A stretch of DNA of 64,000 bases, taken from contig CM049310.1 of the NCBI GenBank assembly GCA_026874595.1, positions 27,823,058 through 27,887,057 of the forward strand, given 5' to 3'. Positions 1 to 10,017 of this stretch are shown one piece after another. A program made the translations under genes and the position numbers. The DNA is from Sipunculus nudus (lineage: Eukaryota; Annelida; Sipuncula; Golfingiida; Sipunculidae). The notes under the pieces are model-generated. The model saw only the letters and a list, made by a program, of their open reading frames with translations, did no database searches and was not told the origin of the DNA. How positions within the stretch are numbered: position 1 is the stretch's first letter; the number at the start of each line of letters is the position of its first letter.

Positions 1-2968
1 AATCGTGACCTTGACGTTCATCTTCATGGTCAAATCAGCAGAATTAAATCTTTTGGAGAAGACTGTAATTTTTTAACTGCTCAATATTTTTTTGTGAAAT
101 TTAAGACATGGGGACCATGACCGTCATCTTCAAGATCAAGTTTTCAGATATCTAGGGTTTGTGTGAACTAAACATTTTGAAAGAGGTCCATGAGGGGATG
201 GGAAGCCATTAGGGAGAGGTGACCTTGTTTTGCACAAACAAACTCACTCTTGTTTACATTACCTGGTGACCAAATTACTCTACAGCTTCATGTGAGCTGT
301 TTATGATATTTAACTCTTTCCTATATTTTTTTTCGGGGTTCACTCAAAATAATATATCTGTGAACTGAGCACTGAGGATGAATTCGCCTAGGGTTTGAAG
401 TTTAGAGACTATGTTATCTAATGTCCAATAAGAAAATGCGCGTGGGATGTGGGGCAAATACCAATAATGAAAAGCTTTTCTTGATCCAAGCTTATCAGGG
501 AACGTCGGTTATTTGAAAACTGTGAAATCACACCAGACCTGCCAAATACCCTCTGATTGCAAACTCCGCTGTTAAAATACACCTGAACACGTGTATTATG
601 TAGTTTTATTTCTAATAAACGTGGCAAACAATCCTATGTCGATGAGGATAGAGGGTGTATTAAATGAGCATATAGAGTTCGAAGTTATTGACAAATGGAA
701 TCTAGAACTCTACTGCATATTCTTACAGAGATATCTGGTCTATTGTCGTTATACCTACGCTCCATAAGCAGCGGTTACCCTAAACTCATCTATTAGCTCC
801 GCTGTAACCGCTGCACGAAACCGTGGTTGGCCGTCAAGTTTGGCCACCGAGCAGGTATCTTAACTCGTATGTTCTTGGAGGTGCCGGTCAGTTTGCACTC
901 TGTAGCACAGACGTTTTCAATCCCCCGTTTGAATACACACACGTCTTTATACCAACTTGCTGGTATAGCGGCTATAGCCTGAGGTCACTTATCCCCCACT
1001 GTTTGCAAATTTCGTCTCTTGCAGTGCCGCAAAACGAGCTCCGCATGGACGCAGCCATCATTGTTAACAATTTAAGCTGTGCCAATCCGATTTTGTTTTA
1101 CGGAGTGTTCGATTTACTGGGTGTTTCCCGATAAGCCCCATGTGGCCAAACTTGTAGAATCCTTCTATTTCTCCAGGTGTAAGACTTCAGATTACCCCCT
1201 CTTTCAGGTTCCCCCCGGTAATCTGAATTCGATTTCAGATTACTCCCGGGGATAGCCTGAACCTGATTTTAGGTTACCCCCCTCCCTCCGCCCCCCCCCC
1301 ACTGTTCAGATTACCCCCTTCCCTCGCTGATCAAGCTAATATGAATAATTTTTTGTGTAGGTAGGACCTCACCGCTCCTGATATATTTATTAACAACATC
1401 CTCGGCTGGCTGGTGATATAAAGGTCAGCACCGTCGGGCCGTACATGCGTCTCTCTGTCCGTAACCACTTCATAACATGTATTATCTCAAACGTTACTCA
1501 CATCCCATTTTAATTAATTTAGGAGGTGTATCTTATGGATCTCCTTACTTGACCAGGTTTTGGTCACACTTACTTGATTTTTTTTTAAGATTTTTAAGGC
1601 CTGTCTTATAGGCGGATCGGATTATATTACTGGCATATATGTCGGTCCGTCCAATAACCATTGGTTTCGCAACGATAACTTACCAGTATTTTGATTGATT
1701 TTCAGGAAATTCACTAATAGTATGTACCAATTAAGTATCTCGCATTAGTTAGAATCTCAGCAATATCCACGTATGTTACTTAAGTTGATGTATAAGATAA
1801 GTATCTTAATGATAATAAGTAAACATTTGTTGGGGGGGGGGGGGGTATTCTGAAATCGATACACGGGGAGGTCAAACGCTGTGTTCAGAGCGCATCGTTA
1901 TACAAAGCTCCGTATTTTTTTGTAACCGGTTATTGCATAATTGAGAATGGGAATAGTGTTGGCGTTACTGTATTTACTGTGTTATGTTACTGTGTCCAGG
2001 AAAACGTAGTTAAGTTATTAGCAAATTAGATCTGTTATGGACATATCGGTGTAGAACTCTGATATGTCGATAACTGAATATGTTGAAGTTTGGCCCAAAA
2101 GCGAGAATTCATATCACCTGCCTCTAAGCCACATTATATCGTAAAATGTTAGCAGGATGAGATTAATGTACACTTATCATGACGACTAGCCGATTGAAAC
2201 AGGGACCTGCAAAATATTAGGCCATATAAAAAAGCTGGATATAAAGTTGGTCTGGGACCGAATGGAGGCAGGGAAAGCTTTTCAAATTATGAACCAAACA
2301 CCAAGAAGTACCGTTTTTCTGGTCCTGTACGGTTATTTCAAATTGTAACATTTCCACGCTATATAATATTAGATCATAGATGAGATATATGCCAATGTAC
2401 GTGGTAAAAAGAAACATCCGTTGTTTGACGAGGATATGATTTATATTCACAGATAAAGAACAATATTAATATCTTTTGATGGATTTTTTTTTTCATTTAA
2501 TCATTGGGAAAACTGCTTACAATTAATACACTGGCCATAATTCTAACTGTCGTCGTACTTTGAATCGACAAAGATGGAAATGGGAATTATCAAAGTGGGA
2601 ATTATGAAATGAAAGAATTGACATAGACACAAGTGAAATTATAAATTTATTTTAAATTAACCCAGTATAAATTCTATCTTGCCATTTTATGGACAGAAAT
2701 CCGACCCGATGTAGAAGGACATTCTACATGTGAAACTTCTCAAAGTCCGATAAATGTAAATAAACGAGTTTGGCTCATTATAAACAAAATTCTAGAAAGA
2801 CATCGGTAAAGAGATCTACATTGTCATTATCCAGGCTAGCCGGGTAAATGGGACTTCCAAAGTTCATCACACAAAAAAATGATTCAGAACCGGTAATGAA
2901 AACATTTTAGTGAGCACTTTTTATGACTTCTCAGTCCGATGACCAGTCTCAATTTGGAATCATGTTGA
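1..2968. other. Flank downstream of sphingomyelinase gene A, no gene recognised
   Basis: AT-rich sequence downstream of the last exon of gene A. Short open frames (for example 823-1134 and 2217-2450) have no recognisable domains and no splice or promoter context. A run of G lies near 1831-1846. A small cluster of related pyrimidine-rich phrases (CAGATTACCCCC-like) lies between 1180 and 1320 and is probably repeat debris. I see no RNA gene here. Confidence 0.6.
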
Positions 2969-5835
2969 TTAATGTATTGGCGTGAACAGAAAGGTTAGCA
3001 AAGCCATCAGTATGCCGCCAGATTGCACCATTGGTGGCACCCCGGACACAGGAGGTCTTGTATGACATGCGCATGGGCCGTAAGGTATTGTGGGGCTGGT
3101 TGGTGGGGATAGGGTGCCGGCGGACGGGGTACCGGTCGCGGAAGGTGGGGTTGCAGTCCCGGAGGGTTGGGTGCCCGCTGTTGAAACGTCCCCGTCCGTA
3201 ACTGTTGTGGCTGCTTGCGTCGGAACGAGTTTGATTTTCTCATCGTAACATTCTTGGTATTTATCACTTGATGACGTCTGCAGGCCGCACACCCGTTCCA
3301 CCCGACAGGTGTCGACACAATCGCCGCTAGTTCCCGCCCGGTAATGTCGATTGAACTTAGCGAAAAGTGCGTCATCAGTCTCAATCCTGGAAAAATATTT
3401 TGGTAAACAATATTTACCGAATGTTACCCTCTGGCATTAAAATAAACTGTTATTTCTCCAAAGCAAATTTCAGAACGCAAATCATCACAGTGAAATAAAT
3501 GTAGCGTTTACGACCCTTATGAAATCCAAATTAAAAAAAAAAACAGAAGATTTCATCGGCATCATCCATACCTTTTCGCCAGGTCAAAGAATGAACCTGG
3601 CGTCATGTCCGGCAGACCGTATTCTTCCTTCGCCGAATAAGATTTCACAATTTGTGGTGTTGCTTTCGTCACTTAAACATATAAGAGGCACATATATTGC
3701 ACTTCAGCAAGTAGGCCATTACAGGCATCAACAATGGATAAGAAATTTTTTAAAAAGAAATTGCAATCTTGGATTAGTAATAGTTAACTGTACATCTAGA
3801 TAATATACAATTTTATACCATACACAGTTATGATGCCACTTATGATACTGAACTGGATGCAATCAGATGCAAGTCGAGTCTATAAAATCTGTAAACAGAA
3901 AAGACCGTGCATCTATCCATCCTGTTCAGGGGATCCATTGGACCTTAGCCCCGAACTACAAATGTCAGATACATGTAGTTGTATTTCTGAAACTACTTAC
4001 AGCGGGTCTGACTTAGGTCCATGTACCACTGCTCATAGTCTTGAAGGGCGAAACTGCTGTTGTCAAATGTAAAAATTCTCATTGAGGGGTTGACATTCTC
4101 AGAGCTGGTGATGGATGGTGATACGAGGGCCACGCCCTCGGCAACTGTACCGTCAACGCTAGTGATCTGTGTAGAAAGTAAAGCAAACATGAAATGAAAT
4201 ATTAAAAATATGATTAGATGTGTCAGTAAAGGTCAGTCTTGTGATCTCATTGGCCAAAATATGAAAAATAAAACCCAGAGAAGCATCAATTAATCAGAAC
4301 CTTAGGAGTTATTTTTTTATGAATGATCATTTCAACGAATGGGTTTAATCTCTTGCAATTGCATATCAGTATATCATATAAGTGTGGAGGGAACTCCGCA
4401 TATTTGCACGCAAGATACTGAGGAGAAATGTTCTAGGAGGGGTACTGCCTAGATTTATATTATCGATGTGGAAACGTTATCCTTAAATAACGGGGTCTTG
4501 AAAATGTTCCACCACAGAAATATTTAAAGAGCAGCACTCACCATGTTAAAATGATCGTTGTGCGTGTGTCCAAACAGCTGTAAGACGATGATGTCCTTGT
4601 ATTGTCTGACCAGGTTTGTATAGTAACGACCCCACAGGTAGATGGTATCTCCTTGTCCCGGAGGGTGATGTCCCAACATGATTACCTGTATAGTGAGCAA
4701 ACATGAACAAAGTCAATCCTCTCAACTAAAATGCAGGCATGGAATGGCTCTCGTCAGCATGCAGCAACAAGAGAAAAGATGACTCAGTACTATACAATTA
4801 TTTACAATTCGAAAACAAAGGTAGATTTTGCCATCTGGCTAGGAGTTATGTCCCAACGTATTTAACTGAAACATTTAAAACCGAACCTATGAAGTTCAAC
4901 AAGAGCTCGGATATCGGCCTAAAAGTGAAAATGTCTGTTTAATGAAGGTAACCACATTACCAAAGTGACATGTTATGTACCATTTAGCATTGAAGACTCA
5001 GGAATTTAGGGATCACATGTTAGGCAAAAAATAAAAAATAAAAGGTATGGTTTTCAGGCACCGCCCTACATTAAAAATTTTTATTTTCATTTTCATCTTT
5101 CAAGACGCTTATAAAACAATTTTGATAAGAATTCCTTTGTTATGTAGTGTTTTTTTCTGTTTAGCAAACAAATTCTTTTATTTTTACGTTTTTTATCTGA
5201 GCATATGACATTTTTATCGAAACATACAAAAAAGGTAAAAAAAATAAAATATCGCCCGCCCGCACTGTTTTTTTTAAAAGTGCCAGGGAACCATACCTTT
5301 TTTTTACCTTAGACAAAGACATTTGATGCAGTATAAGAATTATTGCCCACCTTTTCACCATTACTCTGAGCGTCCCGCAGTGTGTCCTCCATGAACTTCT
5401 TTTGGTCCTTATATTCGTTGTAGTCATAATTCAGAACGTTGTAAAAGTTAAGAGCGTATCTAAATTGATAAAATACAACATTATGTTTAAATGCAGAGGA
5501 CATTTTTTTGCACATTCACTAACAATGTAAAAGCCATTTTTATTATTTCCCAGAGTACAAATTTAGGAACCATGTTTCCTCGGGAATGGAGACAAACCCG
5601 TTTTTACAGTATCATGATTAATCAAGTTCCATCAAGGGCCACTTTTCTGCCTTTCCAAGGTCATTACCTTTAAATCTACGCTGTCAGCTTACCCGTAGTT
5701 AGTATTGAATGCTAGTATCCTGAGTCCAGGCTTGGCCAGCACTGTGTAGTATCCTCCAGCCCTCATCGACGAGTTCTGTGCATCTCCAAAATCAGCAAAC
5801 GGCGTCCAAAGGTCGGCGAACTCTGATACCAGCGT
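2969..5835 (-). CDS. Acid sphingomyelinase-like phosphodiesterase, gene A, exons 8-12 (C-terminal part)
   Basis: This is the 3' part of gene A. It would hydrolyse sphingomyelin to ceramide and phosphocholine in the secretory or lysosomal space. Exons read on the minus strand are about 5835-5693, 5459-5350, 4685-4542, 4166-3997 and 3386-2969, each with AG acceptor and GT donor. Exon 10 carries GHHPPG and FGHTHNDHF, the last two metal-ligand motifs of the calcineurin-like fold in the SMPD1 family. Exon 12 holds the Cys-containing C-terminal domain (DTCRVERVC), then a Thr/Pro-rich stalk and a hydrophobic tail (GGILMALLTFLF) that could be a GPI-anchor signal; the stop is TAA at 2971-2969. Exons 1-7 lie at 43432-38065, on the other side of the 31.9-kb insertion. 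With all twelve exons the frame stays open for about 685 codons, so the insertion has not broken the coding frame. Family assignment is firm; whether it is ASM or an ASM-like paralog is not resolved. Confidence 0.85.
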
Positions 5836-5998
5836 CTATAAAAAAAATGCTTGACACATTCAGCCTATGGCTATACATCATAACCAACAACGAAGTTCGT
5901 GCACTTAAAATGATCCACAAATGCATTATTTTTCTTTTCAAAGAGTTATTTAAAATAAATATATTAACGATATGTGTCCCTTTCTATACTTTAGATAA

Positions 5999-6004
5999 AA
6001 TAAG
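5999..6004. repeat. Left target site duplication AATAAG
   Basis: AATAAG directly precedes the left terminal inverted repeat and is found again at 37910-37915 directly after the right one. A 5-6 bp duplication is what Maverick/Polinton integration leaves. It fixes the element ends to the base. Confidence 0.93.
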
Positions 6005-6329
6005 AGTAGTGCTATATATAGTAAGTGCCAAAAAGTCATCGATAAGTGCCAAAACCATTAATAAGTGCCATTTTTGGTCATCCATAAGTGCCAAAAAGTC
6101 ATCGATAAGTGCCAAAACCTTTAATAAGTGCCATCCTTAGTACAGTCATTAATAAGTGCCAAAAAGTCATCGATAAGTGCCAAAACCATTAATAAGTGCC
6201 ATCCTGAGTAGAGTCATTAATAAGTGCCAAAAAGTCATTAATTAATTGGGAGGAATGCGGACTGGGTGGGAGGGGTGGGAGGGGGCCCCCCTGGCGGTTG
6301 ACCGGGTGGTGTTTAACGGCGGGCGAAAA
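6005..6329 (+). repeat. Left terminal inverted repeat, 325 bp
   Basis: Reverse complement of 37585-37909 with about three substitutions seen by eye, near 6080, 6119 and 6284. It contains about ten copies of TAAGTGCCA in a repeating order of three unit types, then a GC-rich inner part. It starts with AG, as Maverick termini usually do. About 1% mismatch suggests a young insertion. Confidence 0.93.
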
Positions 6330-6330
6330 A

Positions 6331-7341
6331 TCTATAGCACCCTGGAGGGGAAGCACCCCCTCCCCCCACTGGGACTTTTCGGGAATTAAAGCACCCCCTC
6401 TTCCTGGGACTTCTCTAAAATCTATAGCACCCTGGAGGGGAAGCACCCCCTCCCCCCACTGGGACTTTTCGGGAATTAAAGCACCCCCTCTTCCTGGGAC
6501 TTCTCTAAAATCTATAGCACCCTGGAGGGGAAGCACCCCCTCCCCCCACTGGGACTTTTCGGGAATTAAAGCACCCCCTCTTCCTGGGACTTCTCTAAAA
6601 TCTATAGCACCCTGGAGGGGAAGCACCCCCTCCCCCCACTGGGACTTTTCGGGAATTAAAGCACCCCCTCTTCCTGGGACTTCTCTAAAATCTATAGCAC
6701 CCTGGAGGGGAAGCACCCCCTCCCCCCACTGGGACTTTTCGGGAATTAAAGCACCCCCTCTTCCTGGGACTTCTCTAAAATCTATAGCACCCTGGAGGGG
6801 AAGCACCCCCTCCCCCCACTGGGACTTTTCGGGAATTAAAGCACCCCCTCTTCCTGGGACTTCTCTAAAATCTATAGCACCCTGGAGGGGAAGCACCCCC
6901 TCCCCCCACTGGGACTTTTCGGGAATTAAAGCACCCCCTCTTCCTGGGACTTCTCTAAAATCTATAGCACCCTGGAGGGGAAGCACCCCCTCCCCCCACT
7001 GGGACTTTTCGGGAATTAAAGCACCCCCTCTTCCTGGGACTTCTCTAAAATCTATAGCACCCTGGAGGGGAAGCACCCCCTCCCCCCACTGGGACTTTTC
7101 GGGAATTAAAGCACCCCCTCTTCCTGGGACTTCTCTAAAATCTATAGCACCCTGGAGGGGAAGCACCCCCTCCCCCCACTGGGACTTTTCGGGAATTAAA
7201 GCACCCCCTCTTCCTGGGACTTCTCTAAAATCTATAGCATCCTGGAGGGGAAGCACCCCCTCCCCCCACTGGGACTTTTCGGGAATTAAAGCACCCCCTC
7301 TTCCTGGGACTTCTCTAAAATCTATAGCACCCTGGAGGGGA
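6331..7341 (+). repeat. 90-bp tandem array, 11 near-identical units plus a partial one
   Basis: The unit begins TCTATAGCACCCTGGAGGGG and repeats every 90 bp from 6331 to 7320, followed by a shortened copy at 7321. I saw one substitution (7240, C to T) across the array. Each unit contains GGGACTTTTCGGGAATTAA. Because 90 is divisible by 3, both strands have long open frames (407 aa minus, 373 aa plus), but these are simple repetitions and I do not call genes. The array is absent from the right end. Confidence 0.95.
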
Positions 7342-7508
7342 AATTTTTCGGGAATTAAAGTATCCACTGGGACTTTTCGGGAGTTAAAGTATCTACTAGG
7401 AGGACTGGGCAAAAGTTAGGGTAACCTGGAGGGGAGACCTGGACAGAAGCTAAAGCACCCCCTGGTGGAGTTTGCGGGAACTTAAGTGGGTTGGGGCTCT
7501 TTCAAACA
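7342..7508 (+). repeat. Degenerate array units and displaced inner part of left TIR
   Basis: 7342-7460 holds truncated relatives of the 90-bp unit. About 7462-7508 (GTGGAGTTTGCGGG, then GGTTGGGG and TTTCAAACA) matches the reverse complement of 37543-37582, which directly adjoins the right TIR. The inverted repeat once ran further inward, and the array interrupts it on this side. Confidence 0.65.
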
Positions 7509-7591
7509 CTTAAGCACTCACACATTCTTCCAAGTATTGAAACATTCATTTTTACACAGTTGAAACATACTAATAACACAATGATGTAAAT

Positions 7592-7611
7592 GGAATAAAA
7601 AAATTTATTCC
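7592..7611. terminator. Palindrome with poly(A) signals on both strands
   Basis: GGAATAAA...TTTATTCC reads AATAAA on both strands. It lies about 160 nt beyond the stop of the minus-strand genes and probably provides their polyadenylation signal. Confidence 0.5.
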
Positions 7612-7769
7612 ATAAAACCTAAAAGCTAAAAGATATATTATTTATGTCTGTATGCCACCTGTGTTCTTCGCTGTTTGTGTGTGTAATCAAATGGAGTGTA
7701 TGTCTGATGCTATGTTCTTCCCTGTACCTAACTAAAATCGCGTGAATAAAAAAAATTAAAATCAGTCTT

Positions 7770-8840
7770 TTAACGTCCATGGAAATTAAAATCCAGCACC
7801 ACGCGTTTACGATCGTGCAGCTGGTATAATCCAACTTCAATTGTATGAGCTTCCTGGATTAGGTCCAGCACCATCATTACTGCTTTTAATGGTGTCGACT
7901 CTAAAACATCACAGTCGAGGAGCGACACAGGTCCTTGCACAGTGCACTGCATGCTTTGATTAACAGTTGTTTGTCCTCTGGTGACGTCATCACCTCGAGG
8001 TAATGGTATAGAAACTGGCGTATTCTCATCAGCTTTTTGTGTTTCGTCGGGAGCGAGTCGAACGGTGTTCTCAGACTCCGACCGTAACTGATCAGGTTGT
8101 TCAGCTCCTCCCTCGCTGTCGCTGGAATATAGCTTTGCGGCCAACTCGTTGTATTCTTTCTCGACAATATCAAGGAACTGGTCCCGGGGCATTGAGACCT
8201 CTGAAGTGGCTGGTGCAACGGGGCTTGGGTGTGGATAGGGTAAGGTGGTGCTGTTGGTACTGGACGGTGGGGGGTGGTCGGGGGAGCGACAACCGCCCCA
8301 CATGGGCGTGGGTGATGGTGTTTGACTGAGCCAGGCATTGAAACTAGGGAGGGGAATGGTGGGGGCGGTGGGGGGTGAAGAAGGTGGCTCGTCAAACCGG
8401 ATAACGTCGTATAGGCCGGAGGGGGATCGTTGCACCCGCCTACCTTCAAGGGTCCTGTTACCTCCATGGACGCTGGCGGTGCTGACGGTACTTGTGTGAT
8501 CGAGGTCCCTGGCTGCGGGTAGACTATGGCCGTGATCTTGTGTTCGTTGTCTTTTGGGCGACACTTCGGGGCTTGACAGTGACCAGTAGTGACCAGGCTC
8601 TGGGGTTGACGATCGGCGTCGGCTGACAGTACAGGAGGAACAGCGGCGCTTGGTGTGACTGCGTTTGCTACCGCTAGATCCGCTGTTTTTTCTGACAACA
8701 TCTCGTTGATCACGGTGAGGATTTCTGGCTCTGATGTGTCTTCCACATCGTCCTTGGTTTCGTGATCTGCACGTGGAGGGCGGCGAAGCTTCATCCGTCT
8801 CAACAAGTTGACAATTTTCTTTTTGATGCCCATCGTTCAT
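7770..8840 (-). CDS. Unrecognised Ser/Pro/Arg-rich protein, frame 1 of an overprinted pair (356 aa)
   Basis: Start chosen at the ATG at 8840, the first ATG after the TATA box at 8892-8885. The frame is also open upstream, but that part lies before the TATA box. The N-terminal half is rich in Arg and Ser (KRSHTKRRCSSCTVSRRRSS), with a probable nuclear-localisation or nucleic-acid-binding character. The C-terminal third looks globular, with a helical stretch (FLDIVEKEYNELAAKLYSS) and a final segment rich in aliphatic residues ending LDFNFHGR. It shares more than 900 nt with the 310-aa frame at 7901-8833, which starts 7 nt later. I do not recognise the family. Left-end location and minus orientation suggest an accessory, possibly early, function. 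Confidence 0.55.
   Translation of the reverse strand: MNDGHQKENCQLVETDEASPPSTCRSRNQGRCGRHIRARNPHRDQRDVVRKNSGSSGSKRSHTKRRCSSCTVSRRRSSTPEPGHYWSLSSPEVSPKRQRTQDHGHSLPAARDLDHTSTVSTASVHGGNRTLEGRRVQRSPSGLYDVIRFDEPPSSPPTAPTIPLPSFNAWLSQTPSPTPMWGGCRSPDHPPPSSTNSTTLPYPHPSPVAPATSEVSMPRDQFLDIVEKEYNELAAKLYSSDSEGGAEQPDQLRSESENTVRLAPDETQKADENTPVSIPLPRGDDVTRGQTTVNQSMQCTVQGPVSLLDCDVLESTPLKAVMMVLDLIQEAHTIEVGLYQLHDRKRVVLDFNFHGR
7901..8833 (-). CDS. Unrecognised Pro-rich protein with late-domain-like motifs, frame 2 of the overprinted pair (310 aa)
   Basis: The ATG at 8833 is 7 nt downstream of the ATG of the overlapping frame and has a strong context (A at -3, G at +4), so leaky scanning could produce both. The N-terminus is basic (MGIKKKIVNLLRRMKLRR). 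The Pro-rich middle contains PSAP (residues 116-119), PPPAY (137-141) and PTAP (193-196), which are the classical motifs that recruit TSG101 and NEDD4-type ligases of the ESCRT budding pathway. The C-terminal 70 residues look like a helical domain with conserved-type Cys. Known: adenoviral and retroviral structural proteins use such motifs for release or trafficking. Inference: a virion or egress factor. Motifs in a Pro-rich stretch can arise by chance. Confidence 0.6.
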   Translation of the reverse strand: MGIKKKIVNLLRRMKLRRPPRADHETKDDVEDTSEPEILTVINEMLSEKTADLAVANAVTPSAAVPPVLSADADRQPQSLVTTGHCQAPKCRPKDNEHKITAIVYPQPGTSITQVPSAPPASMEVTGPLKVGGCNDPPPAYTTLSGLTSHLLHPPPPPPFPSLVSMPGSVKHHHPRPCGAVVAPPTTPHRPVPTAPPYPIHTQAPLHQPLQRSQCPGTSSLILSRKNTTSWPQSYIPATAREELNNLISYGRSLRTPFDSLPTKHKKLMRIRQFLYHYLEVMTSPEDKQLLIKACSALCKDLCRSSTVMF

Positions 8841-8884
8841 TGTTGAGAAAGCAGTGGAGAATGGGGAAATCAGGCGGGAATAAA

Positions 8885-8892
8885 CTTTTATA
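8885..8892 (-). promoter_or_regulatory. TATA box (TATAAAAG) of the overprinted pair
   Basis: TATAAAAG on the minus strand, 45 nt before the ATG at 8840. The implied start of transcription lies near 8860, leaving a short leader before the two closely spaced ATGs. Confidence 0.65.
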
Positions 8893-8949
8893 CCTAAACA
8901 TGGACTGGGCGTGGGGGATGGGTAGGTAGGGAAACTATAGCGATCAACC

Positions 8950-10010
8950 AATCAGCGCACGTTTCATACATCCTATCACCCCCGGAAGTAAAGTAAAATA
9001 ATTCACAGTCAAAGCTTCTAGAACATTCCACCGGAAATGCCATACAAAGAACAAGTATACACCGTACCGGAAGTATTACACAACACAGTCAATATAACAT
9101 AAATACAGTTTTATTTGGATCAAAACAATTGTTTTTTTTTGTATATAATATTTGTTTTTTTTTTTTATGTTTTCGGTTTTTATCCGTTAATCTGTGCTTA
9201 ACATGTGCAAAAGTATGATATTTAAGCAACCGGAAGTAAATTGTGCAAAAAAAAAAACCTTACCGGATGTCATAAAGGAAACTTGTTTTAAACATTTTTA
9301 AACGTTTTTAGTAAGAATTAAATAAAAGTAAAACATTTTTACAAAACTTTTCTCGTCTAAATAATATAAATTGTAGTATTTTCTATTTATCTGAGCCTAC
9401 AAAGTGAAAAAGTATGAGTACCGGAAATCATTTCTGCAAATTAAATAACGTTTGTATTAAACATTTTAAACAAAATGAAACGTTTTTTGTTTGAATTAAT
9501 GAAATTAAAATGATTTTTCAAAACTTTTCTGGTCAAAATCATGTAAATTATAGAATTTTCTTATCATTTGTGCCTAAAATAGTGGAAAAAAATGATTTTT
9601 CAGCTTACCGGAAGTAAGTGGGACAAATAAATTATTTCCGGAAGTCATTTATAAAGATTGAATAAACATTTTATTTAATGTGTTAAATAAAATTAAACGT
9701 TTTTTATACGAATTAATTAATTTAAAAACATAATAAGACAACTTTTCTGGTCTAAATAATGTAAATTATAATATTTTCTTAACCTTTGTGCTTAAAATAA
9801 TTTAAAAAGTATGATATTCCAGTTTACCGGAAGTTAATGATGACAAATAAACTCTTTCCCGAAGTCATTTACAAAGATTAAATAAACGTTTTTAAAAATG
9901 TTTAAATAAAATAGAGACTTTTTTAAATATAAAAACGTGTTTTTTTTGTCTAAACAATGCAAAAAAAACTTACTACAGTAAAATGCAACAAAGTCCATCA
10001 TCATCTTGTT
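8950..10010. promoter_or_regulatory. AT-rich noncoding region with diverged ~180-220 bp repeats and CCGGAAGT motifs
   Basis: No coding frame. Diverged units of about 177, 218 and 200 bp recur: a phrase CTTTTCT(G/C)GTC followed by AATNATGTAAATTATA appears at about 9347, 9524 and 9742, with a weaker copy near 9945. Between them sit CCGGAAGT or CCGGAAAT at 8982, 9031, 9067, 9230, 9421, 9608, 9638 and 9827. CCGGAAGT is the ETS-factor core. Possible enhancer or replication-related region between two minus-strand transcription units. Confidence 0.6.
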
Positions 10011-10017
10011 TGTTCAG

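Noticed and set aside
823-1134. 103-aa open frame
   Set aside because: No recognisable domain, no splice or promoter context; length is within chance for this window.
6189-7419. 407-aa minus and 373-aa plus open frames
   Set aside because: They are translations of the 90-bp tandem repeat, open on both strands only because the unit length is divisible by three; no promoter or unique domain.
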